Below, in pieces: positions 50,514 through 56,845 of a stretch of DNA of 64,000 bases. The position numbers and the translations under genes were made by a program. The notes below the pieces were generated by a model that had not been told where the DNA came from, did no database searches, and saw only the letters and a program-made list of their open reading frames with translations. Each line of letters begins with the position of its first letter. Within the stretch, counting starts at the first letter, position 1. Origin of the DNA: Chryseobacterium nepalense (lineage in GTDB: Bacteria > Bacteroidota > Bacteroidia > Flavobacteriales > Weeksellaceae); assembly GCF_023195755.1 (NCBI RefSeq), contig NZ_CP096203.1, positions 806,001-870,000 of the forward strand, given 5' to 3'.

Positions 50514-50645
50514 CAATTAGCCATTAGCGTTAGCTTTTGGCTTTTTGTTGCTGAATAAATAATTAATTCTAACTTGATTTTAGATAATAGATTTAAGGTT
50601 TGAGACAAAATGTCTAACATCTGATTTCTAAATTCTAACATCTAA
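50514..50645. repeat. Two heptamer arrays in the rpsR-rplI spacer
   Basis: Family 1: CAATTAG, CCATTAG, CGTTAGC, TTTTGGC (50514-50541). Family 2: TAGATAA, TAGATTT, AAGGTTT, GAGACAA (50581-50608), then ATGTCTA, ACATCTG, ATTTCTA, AATTCTA, ACATCTA (50610-50644). A small AGACA/TGTCT hairpin lies where the two runs of family 2 meet. Confidence 0.75.
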
Positions 50646-50660
50646 AAAAGGACAACAACA

Positions 50661-51161
50661 ATGGACATTATCCTAAAAAAAGACGTAGAAAATTTAGGTC
50701 TTGAATTCGACACTGTAAGCGTAAAGCCAGGTTATGCTAGAAACTTCTTAATTCCTCAGGGATACGCACTTTTAGCAACTCCTAAAAATAAAGCAGCTCT
50801 TGAAGCTACTTTGGAAGCAAGAAAAGAAGAAGAAGCTAAGTTAATCGCTGCTGCAAACGCTGTAGTTGAACAATTGAAAAAAACTTCTATTACTATTCCT
50901 GCAAAAGTAGGTTCTGGTGATAAATTATTCGGATCTATCAACAATGCAGATCTTTCTGCAGCTCTTGGAAAAGCAGGAGTTTCTGTAGAGAAGAAATACA
51001 TCAAAATCCCAGGAAATACAATCAAGAGAACTGGTAAAGTAACGGCTAACATCAGACTACACAGAAATGTAGAATACAATTTCGAATTCGATATCGTATC
51101 TGATGCTCCGGTAGAAGCTGCTCCTGCTAAAAAAGAAGAAGCAAAATCTGAAGAAGCTTAA
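50661..51161 (+). CDS. rplI: 50S ribosomal protein L9
   Basis: A 166-residue protein. The N-terminal domain (MDIILKKDVENLGLEFDTVS, then VKPGYARNFLIPQGYA) has the conserved GYARNFLIP motif. A connecting helix and a C-terminal domain follow. The last 18 residues are an Ala/Glu/Lys-rich tail (APAKKEEAKSEEA) beyond the usual L9 end. It is third in the operon, after a 156-bp spacer of repeats. Confidence 0.96.
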   Translation: MDIILKKDVENLGLEFDTVSVKPGYARNFLIPQGYALLATPKNKAALEATLEARKEEEAKLIAAANAVVEQLKKTSITIPAKVGSGDKLFGSINNADLSAALGKAGVSVEKKYIKIPGNTIKRTGKVTANIRLHRNVEYNFEFDIVSDAPVEAAPAKKEEAKSEEA

Positions 51162-51182
51162 TCTACAAGACTTGTATAATAC

Positions 51183-51209
51183 AAAACCACTTCAAATTGA
51201 AGTGGTTTT
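51183..51209 (+). terminator. Terminator of the ribosomal protein operon
   Basis: AAAACCACTTCAA/TTGAAGTGGTTTT, a 13-bp perfect stem with a 1-nt gap at its centre and a T tract after it. Confidence 0.9.
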
Positions 51210-51244
51210 TTGTTTTGCTTAATAAATAAATTCGCGAGTTAAGT

Positions 51245-51814
51245 TTATGACTTTGGAGCCCATTGCTTAAAAAACTCTTTTACTTTTTCAAGGCTGTACC
51301 CTTTACCTTCTTCCAACACGTCACTCTGCTGAACATGGATCATTTTGCCGTTTTTATCCAGAATAATGAACACAGGATAACCGAATTTTTCGCCGGGATT
51401 TCCATAGGCTTCAAAAACTTTTTCATTTTTGTTGTCAGGGGAATAATTGAGGTGATAGTATTCGTAGTTCTTATCAACAATTGATTTCAGCTCCGGTGTT
51501 GTTTGTACAAACTGGTTGAATCTAAGACACCAGATACACCAGTTTCCGCCAGCCTGGATCATTATATTCTTTTTCTCTTTTTTTGCTTTAGCAATAAGGT
51601 TCTGAATATCTTTTTCAGCATCAGCTTTCGGATCATATGGCTTTGGTAATTTAGCCTTTTCTTCCGCAGCTTTCTTTTTAGCATCCAGTTCAGAATGATC
51701 TGGCTTTACCAACAATGACTTTTCATCATTTTTTCTTTCGTCTGCCGGCTTAATATTTTGAGAAAAGGCAAAAAAACTTAATCCCAAAAAACCTATTAGT
51801 GATAATTTTTTCAT
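51245..51814 (-). CDS. Periplasmic thioredoxin-family protein
   Basis: A 189-residue protein with signal peptide (1-19, ending FFAFSQ). A Lys/Glu-rich linker (25-75) precedes a thioredoxin-like fold. The redox motif is Cys93-Ile-Trp-Cys96 within GGNWCIWCLRFNQ, as in DUF255/thioredoxin_7-like proteins. The GYPVFIILDKNGKMI stretch contains the cis-proline region. It is likely a periplasmic thiol reductase or chaperone. It is divergent from the acyltransferase gene. Confidence 0.85.
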   Translation of the reverse strand: MKKLSLIGFLGLSFFAFSQNIKPADERKNDEKSLLVKPDHSELDAKKKAAEEKAKLPKPYDPKADAEKDIQNLIAKAKKEKKNIMIQAGGNWCIWCLRFNQFVQTTPELKSIVDKNYEYYHLNYSPDNKNEKVFEAYGNPGEKFGYPVFIILDKNGKMIHVQQSDVLEEGKGYSLEKVKEFFKQWAPKS

Positions 51815-51848
51815 ATTGTAAAATTAAAAAATTATGAGTATTTGCATG

Positions 51849-51856
51849 CAAAAATA
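51849..51856 (-). promoter_or_regulatory. -7 promoter element of the thioredoxin-family gene
   Basis: The minus strand reads TATTTTTG, 35 bp before the ATG at 51814. Confidence 0.4.
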
Positions 51857-51877
51857 CAACCATATTTTTATTATCCG

Positions 51878-51885
51878 TAAATTTG
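51878..51885 (+). promoter_or_regulatory. -7 promoter element of the acyltransferase operon
   Basis: TAAATTTG, 8 bp before the ATG at 51894. It rules out the longer frame from 51834 and implies a near-leaderless message. Confidence 0.5.
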
Positions 51886-51893
51886 CCTGTTTT

Positions 51894-52778
51894 ATGAATT
51901 TTCTGATAAAAATATTAAACTTGATTTCCAAGCTTCCTCTGAAAATATTATATGTTTTTTCAGATATTATGTTCTTTCTGAATTATTATTTGGTAGGCTA
52001 TCGGAAAAATGTAATTACTAAAAATCTTAAAAACTCCTTCCCCGAAAAATCTGAACAGGAAATAAAAGAAATAAGAAAAAAATTCTACCGTAATTTTTCT
52101 GATTATCTGGTAGAAACCATTAAATCTTTTGGTATTTCAGAAACGGAATCAAGAGTAAGGATGCAGCATATTAACCAGGAAGTTTTCCATGAAGCAAAAC
52201 AAGAAGGGAAAAACATCATCTTATTGGCAGGGCATGTATTCAATTGGGAATGGATTAATGCTTTGGCGAAAATAATTCCGCAGGACCACTGCCATCCCGT
52301 GTATAGAAAAGTAAACAGTGATTTCTGGGAAAATCAGATGAAAAATGTCCGAAATAAATTCGGCAATGAAGCGCTTGAAGCAAAAGAAGTAATCCTTAAT
52401 ATTGTACGGTCCAGGAACGACGGAAGCTCGGCCTACATGTTTGTGGCGGACCAGACTCCGCATTTTGCCCATATCACCTATGGCTTGGAATTTCTTAATC
52501 AGAGAACTCCTGTTTTTACAGGCTACGACAGACTGGCAACGAAAATGGATCTTGCCTTCATTTATTGCGAGATGAAGAAGGTGAAACGCGGGTTCTATCA
52601 GGTCAATTACCACAGAATCTATCCGGATGGAGAAAAATTTGTTGAACATGAAGTAGTAAAAAAATTCCATAAATTACTGGAAAATACAATTAATAAACGT
52701 CCCGACAATTATCTCTGGTCTCATAGAAAGTGGAAATATCAGGATTCTATTAAAAATTTTGATTCTGAAAAAATTTAG
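51894..52778 (+). CDS. LpxL/HtrB-like lysophospholipid (lipid A) acyltransferase
   Basis: The ATG at 51894 gives 294 residues. An N-terminal hydrophobic region (about 1-33) anchors it in the inner membrane. The acyltransferase motif His114-x4-Glu119 is in LLAGHVFNWEW, as in LpxL/HtrB. The FVADQTPHFAHITYGLEFLN and NYLWSHRKWK motifs near the C-terminus are shared with the lipid A acyltransferase family. It transfers an acyl chain to lipid A or a related lipid. It is first in a four-gene plus-strand operon. Confidence 0.88.
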   Translation: MNFLIKILNLISKLPLKILYVFSDIMFFLNYYLVGYRKNVITKNLKNSFPEKSEQEIKEIRKKFYRNFSDYLVETIKSFGISETESRVRMQHINQEVFHEAKQEGKNIILLAGHVFNWEWINALAKIIPQDHCHPVYRKVNSDFWENQMKNVRNKFGNEALEAKEVILNIVRSRNDGSSAYMFVADQTPHFAHITYGLEFLNQRTPVFTGYDRLATKMDLAFIYCEMKKVKRGFYQVNYHRIYPDGEKFVEHEVVKKFHKLLENTINKRPDNYLWSHRKWKYQDSIKNFDSEKI

Positions 52779-52784
52779 TAACGA

Positions 52785-53756
52785 ATGTCAAAAAAATTAG
52801 CGGTTGTCATATTAAACTGGAACGGAAAATCATGGCTGGAAAAATTTCTTCCGGACGTAGTTCGTTTCTCTCCTCAATCTGATATTTATGTGATCGACAA
52901 TCTTTCAACAGATAATTCTATTGCTTTTTTACTGAACCATTTTCCAGAAGTAAAAGTTATTAAAAACGATAAAAATTACGGTTTCGCAGGCGGATATAAT
53001 GAAGGTTTGAAGCATGTCGACAACGAAATATACTGTCTTCTCAATTCTGATGTTGAAGTGACTGAAAACTGGACAGGTCCTGCGATTGAATTGCTGGAAA
53101 AAAATCCCGATATAGCAGCGGTACAGCCGAAAATCTTGTCATACGACAGAAAAAATTATTTTGAATTTGCAGGTGCCGCAGGTGGACTGATTGATAATTT
53201 GGGATATCCATATTGCAGAGGAAGAGTTTTTGATGACATTGAGGAAGATCACGGACAATATAATGATGAAGCTGAAATTTTCTGGGCTTCGGGATGCTGC
53301 TTATTTATCCGTTCAAAAGATTTTTGGGAACAAAACGGTTTTGATGAACGCTTTTTTGCCCATCAGGAAGAAATTGATCTCTGCTGGAGATTAATTAATT
53401 CAGGAAAAAAGATTTTTTATACCGGAAAATCTGAAGTTTTTCACGTTGGTGGCGGAACATTGAATAAGCAAAGTGCAAAAAAAACGTTCCTTAATATGAG
53501 GAATAACCTTTTAATGCTTTTGAAAAATTTACCGTTTCCACAGTTAATTGCCGTAATATTTTCAAGGCTTTGTCTTGACGGATTCGCTGCTTTATATTTT
53601 GGTTACAAATACGGAATCTCTCATTTTTGGGCAGTAGGAAGAGCGCATTTTGCTTTTTATACTTATATTCCCGGAACATGGAAAAGGCGGAAGAAGAATC
53701 AGAAACATCAATTTTATCAATCCAAATGGTTGATTTTTAAACATTTTTTGAAATGA
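52785..53756 (+). CDS. Family 2 glycosyltransferase
   Basis: A 323-residue GT-A enzyme. VVILNWNGKSWLEKFLPDVV and VIDNLSTDNS are the typical start. YCLLNSDVEVTENW carries the DxD-equivalent SDVE, and the acceptor-side block is FFAHQEEIDLCWRLI. The C-terminal 60 residues are hydrophobic and basic (RRKKNQKHQFYQSKW), suggesting membrane association. It resembles rhamnosyltransferase-like WbbL enzymes that build surface polysaccharides. Gap of 6 bp after the acyltransferase; its stop overlaps the next start by 4 bp. Confidence 0.88.
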   Translation: MSKKLAVVILNWNGKSWLEKFLPDVVRFSPQSDIYVIDNLSTDNSIAFLLNHFPEVKVIKNDKNYGFAGGYNEGLKHVDNEIYCLLNSDVEVTENWTGPAIELLEKNPDIAAVQPKILSYDRKNYFEFAGAAGGLIDNLGYPYCRGRVFDDIEEDHGQYNDEAEIFWASGCCLFIRSKDFWEQNGFDERFFAHQEEIDLCWRLINSGKKIFYTGKSEVFHVGGGTLNKQSAKKTFLNMRNNLLMLLKNLPFPQLIAVIFSRLCLDGFAALYFGYKYGISHFWAVGRAHFAFYTYIPGTWKRRKKNQKHQFYQSKWLIFKHFLK

Positions 53757-54358
53757 AAACAACTCCATTAGTCCTATTATTTTTACTTTTCTTTCAGCAG
53801 TCATTTTCGCAGAAAAATGCATGGTCTGCTATTGATAAAAGTTACAGCATTAAAACAATATCAGAAAAAAGTACGGAAATTTTGAAAGATACAGATCCTG
53901 TAAATGTTAAGATATTTTCATTTCGTGATATTGTTGATAATCTCGATCCTGAAAAAGAAAAACCGGCATCCGAGAAGAATTTGTCTTTTAAAGATATCCG
54001 TGATAAAGTTGATAAAAAAGGTAAAGTTAATTTCAAAAGAAATTCTGTTTATATGGTAAGGCTTAAAGAAGGCCTTAATGGTGGAAGGTTCCGGATTACC
54101 ATCAATAAAAATGCTGACAAAAAAGCGGTAGAAAATTTAAATCAACACCTCACCGAAAAAATTACGCACGGAAGCATTTTAAAAGAGACCATTGATACAC
54201 CGGAAAGTAAAAATATGACTACGGGATTTATTATTACGGTAAGTGATAATGATGGCGTTGATATTAATAGTTTAAAACAAAAATACAGCAATATTATTAG
54301 TGATATCACCAAAGTTGCCACGAACAAAAGCACACTCTTTTTTAAAATAACAACTTAG
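53753..54358 (+). CDS. Secreted protein of unknown function coupled to the glycosyltransferase
   Basis: A 201-residue protein with signal peptide (1-19, ending QQSFSQ). Its ATG overlaps the glycosyltransferase stop (ATGA), so translation is coupled. The mature part contains two similar short blocks, KIFSFRDIVDNLDPEK and KNLSFKDIRDKVDKKG, and a basic region. No catalytic motif or family was recognised. It may act at the cell surface with the glycosyltransferase product, which is inference. Confidence 0.7.
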   Translation: MKTTPLVLLFLLFFQQSFSQKNAWSAIDKSYSIKTISEKSTEILKDTDPVNVKIFSFRDIVDNLDPEKEKPASEKNLSFKDIRDKVDKKGKVNFKRNSVYMVRLKEGLNGGRFRITINKNADKKAVENLNQHLTEKITHGSILKETIDTPESKNMTTGFIITVSDNDGVDINSLKQKYSNIISDITKVATNKSTLFFKITT

Positions 54359-54363
54359 AAATT

Positions 54364-54918
54364 ATGGATTTTTGTGCAATAGATTTTGAGACCGCTACGC
54401 ACGAGAGAAATTCTGCATGTGAACTGGGAGTTTGTATCGTACAGGATTCAAAAATTATCGAAACCAGGACATGGCTCATTAAACCGCCGAGTTTCCCTTA
54501 TTTTAATCCTTTTAATGTTGACGTACACGGAATTGTGGCAGACGACGTAAAAGACGCTCCTACTTTCGATGAAATCTGGTATGAAGTGGAAGAAATGATG
54601 TACGGAACTTTAATGATTGCACACAACGCAGGTTTTGACGCCGGTGTATTACGCGGTTGCCTGAATCATTACGGAATATTTACTCCAAAGCTGAATTATT
54701 TATGCAGCATTCAGCTGGCCAAAAAATCATGGAATTATTTACCGAGGTACGGACTGAAACATTTGGCAGAATATCATCAGTTAAGCTTTAACCATCATAG
54801 AGCGGGCGATGATGCAGAGGTGTGTGCAAAAATATCTTTACTGGCTTTTGAAAAGCTGTTTCTAAGCAGTAATGAGGAAATAAGTGATGTTATGAAATTA
54901 AAAATAAAAAAACTTTAA
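54364..54918 (+). CDS. DEDDh-type 3'-5' exonuclease
   Basis: A 184-residue exonuclease of the DnaQ/RNase T superfamily. Exo I is DFETA (Asp6-Glu8-like) at the start, Exo II is IAHNAGFDAGVLRG, and Exo III is HHRAGDDAEVCAK with the His and Asp of the DEDDh type. It lacks polymerase or clamp-binding extensions. It may process RNA or DNA ends; the exact substrate is not clear. It is the last gene in the operon, 5 bp after its neighbour. Confidence 0.9.
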   Translation: MDFCAIDFETATHERNSACELGVCIVQDSKIIETRTWLIKPPSFPYFNPFNVDVHGIVADDVKDAPTFDEIWYEVEEMMYGTLMIAHNAGFDAGVLRGCLNHYGIFTPKLNYLCSIQLAKKSWNYLPRYGLKHLAEYHQLSFNHHRAGDDAEVCAKISLLAFEKLFLSSNEEISDVMKLKIKKL

Positions 54919-54982
54919 TTTTTTAATTTCTATCGGCAACATGCAAATTCCAGAATAAAGAATAATTCCGTATTTGGGAATT

Positions 54983-55372
54983 TTAATTGCTTAAAACTTC
55001 TGATAGCAAATTAAATTTCGGAATATCAATTTCAAAATTTTCCTGGGTTTCCATATTTCTTACGAGGTATTTTCCACTCATATTTCCGACTCCGGAACGA
55101 AGCATTACATTGGAAAAATAGGCAAAATTTTCACTGACAGCAATTTCGGGTGTTAAGCCTATAACACCGTCTCCGATGATTTCCGTATAGCCGAATCCCA
55201 CATCGAAAATCAGCCATTTTCGCTTTAAAATCTTTATCGGAAAGCTTCCGTCATTTTCGATCGTAATGTTATACTTGAAAACATATCTGTTTTCAGATGG
55301 ATAACTGTTTTTGCTATCATATTCAGGTATTACTGAAACTTTGATATTGGAGGTCATTTTGGAGAACATCAT
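54983..55372 (-). CDS. apaG: ApaG (DUF525) protein
   Basis: A 129-residue Fn3-like beta-sandwich protein. Conserved blocks: YNITIENDGSFPIKILKRKW, the GVIGLTPEI-like turn, and RSGVGNMSGKYLV with the G-M-x-G-x-Y element of ApaG. An internal Met (MTSNIKV) five codons later is an alternative start. Its function is unclear and is linked loosely to Co/Mg resistance. Confidence 0.9.
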   Translation of the reverse strand: MMFSKMTSNIKVSVIPEYDSKNSYPSENRYVFKYNITIENDGSFPIKILKRKWLIFDVGFGYTEIIGDGVIGLTPEIAVSENFAYFSNVMLRSGVGNMSGKYLVRNMETQENFEIDIPKFNLLSEVLSN

Positions 55373-55398
55373 CTTGGTATTTTCTTAAAATATACAAA

Positions 55399-55423
55399 AA
55401 TCTCGCCCTTTTTGGGCGAGATT
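55399..55423. terminator. Terminator of the sucA-sucB operon
   Basis: AATCTCGCCC/GGGCGAGATT, a 10-bp perfect stem with a TTTTT loop, 32 bp beyond the sucB stop. Confidence 0.85.
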
Positions 55424-55454
55424 GAAATTTATATCTTATAATTTGTTTTTATAC

Positions 55455-56720
55455 TTATAAGCCCAGGCCTTTTCTTTCGTCCCCGTTCATTAAAATTCCT
55501 ACCGGATTGTCAATGGCTTCTTTTACCGCAACCAGGAATCCAACAGACTCTTTTCCATCGATAATTCTGTGGTCGTAAGACATTGCTACATACATCATTG
55601 GGCGGATAACCACCTGCCCGTCAACAGCTACTGGTCTTTGAATGATATTGTGCATTCCAAGAATTGCAGATTGCGGAGGATTAATAATCGGTGTTGACAT
55701 CATTGAACCGAATGTACCACCATTGGTAATGGTAAAAGTACCCCCTGTCATTTCGTCAACTGTAATTTTCCCATCTCTTACTTTTGTAGCAAGATCTTTG
55801 ATGTTCGCCTCAACACTGGCAAAAGACATGTTTTCCGCATTTCTCAATACAGGAACCATTAATCCTTTAGGACCTGAAACGGCAATTGAAATATCGCAGA
55901 AATCATAATTTACTTTGAAATCTCCGTCGATGGATGCATTAACGTCCGGGTACATTTGCAATGCTCTTGTAACCGCTTTTGTGAAGAAAGACATGAAACC
56001 AAGTCCAACACCGTGTCTCTGAGCAAATTCTTCTTTATATAATTTTCTTAATCTAAAGATTTCGGACATGTCAACTTCATTGAATGTTGTTAGCATCGCC
56101 GTCTCGTTCTTCACAGAAACTAATCTCTGTGCTATTTTTCTTCTAAGAACTGAAAGTTTTGTAGTAGTGGTAGATCTTGAACCTGTAGCGGTAACCGGGT
56201 TTCCTCCCAATGCAGGAACAGCAGCAAGTTCAGCATCTGATTTTGTGATTCTTCCATCTCTTCCGCTTCCTGAAACCTGTGCAGCGTCCATTCCTTTTTC
56301 ATCAAGGATTTTTTTAGCTGCAGGAGACGGAGCGCCCGTTGCATAGGTTTGTGTTGCAGCAGCAGGTTGAGCAACAGGTTGTTGAACCGGTGCTTCCTGT
56401 TTAGCAGGCTCAGCAGCTTTTGGAGCTTCTTCCTGTTTTGGAGCTTCAGCAGCAGGAGCAGCACTTCCTGAAGGTTTTGCAGCATCCATATCGATTAAGC
56501 AAACCACTTGTCCTACCTGTACCACATCCCCTTCTTCAGCTTTTAAAGTAATTACACCGCTTTCTTCAGCAGGCAATTCCAGCGTTGCTTTGTCTGAATC
56601 TACCTCCGCGATGGGTTGATCTTTCTCTACATAATCACCATCTTTTACAAGCCAGGTTGCAATTTCAACTTCTGTAATTGATTCGCCCGGTGAAGGAACT
56701 TTCATTTCTAAAACTGACAT
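55455..56720 (-). CDS. sucB: Dihydrolipoyllysine-residue succinyltransferase (E2 of 2-oxoglutarate dehydrogenase)
   Basis: A 421-residue E2. The lipoyl domain has Lys44 in [13 protein letters not shown]. It is followed by a Pro/Ala/Glu linker, a binding domain near 135-165 ([20 protein letters not shown]) and the catalytic domain (about 190-421) with [18 protein letters not shown] containing the active histidine. It transfers succinyl groups to CoA. It is downstream of sucA by 125 bp, in the same direction. Confidence 0.96.
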   Translation of the reverse strand: MSVLEMKVPSPGESITEVEIATWLVKDGDYVEKDQPIAEVDSDKATLELPAEESGVITLKAEEGDVVQVGQVVCLIDMDAAKPSGSAAPAAEAPKQEEAPKAAEPAKQEAPVQQPVAQPAAATQTYATGAPSPAAKKILDEKGMDAAQVSGSGRDGRITKSDAELAAVPALGGNPVTATGSRSTTTTKLSVLRRKIAQRLVSVKNETAMLTTFNEVDMSEIFRLRKLYKEEFAQRHGVGLGFMSFFTKAVTRALQMYPDVNASIDGDFKVNYDFCDISIAVSGPKGLMVPVLRNAENMSFASVEANIKDLATKVRDGKITVDEMTGGTFTITNGGTFGSMMSTPIINPPQSAILGMHNIIQRPVAVDGQVVIRPMMYVAMSYDHRIIDGKESVGFLVAVKEAIDNPVGILMNGDERKGLGL

Positions 56721-56765
56721 ATCGTATTTTTTATTTTTTTATTTATTATTTTTTTGACTTTATGA

Positions 56766-56840
56766 GAATAGATGATAGATTTTAGAATCTTAGCTTTATT
56801 CTTGTACATATTACTTATAACATCTCACCTCTCACTTTAT
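56766..56840. repeat. Heptamer repeats in the sucA-sucB spacer
   Basis: GAATAGA, TGATAGA, TTTTAGA and ATCTTAG abut at 56766-56793; ACATCTC, ACCTCTC and ACTTTAT abut at 56820-56840. Confidence 0.6.
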
Positions 56841-56845
56841 TAAAA

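Noticed and set aside
18282..56840. Heptamer tracts as simple AT-rich noise
   Set aside because: Considered but not accepted: the units keep exact 7-bp register in several tracts and recur only in same-strand spacers, so they were kept as a finding.
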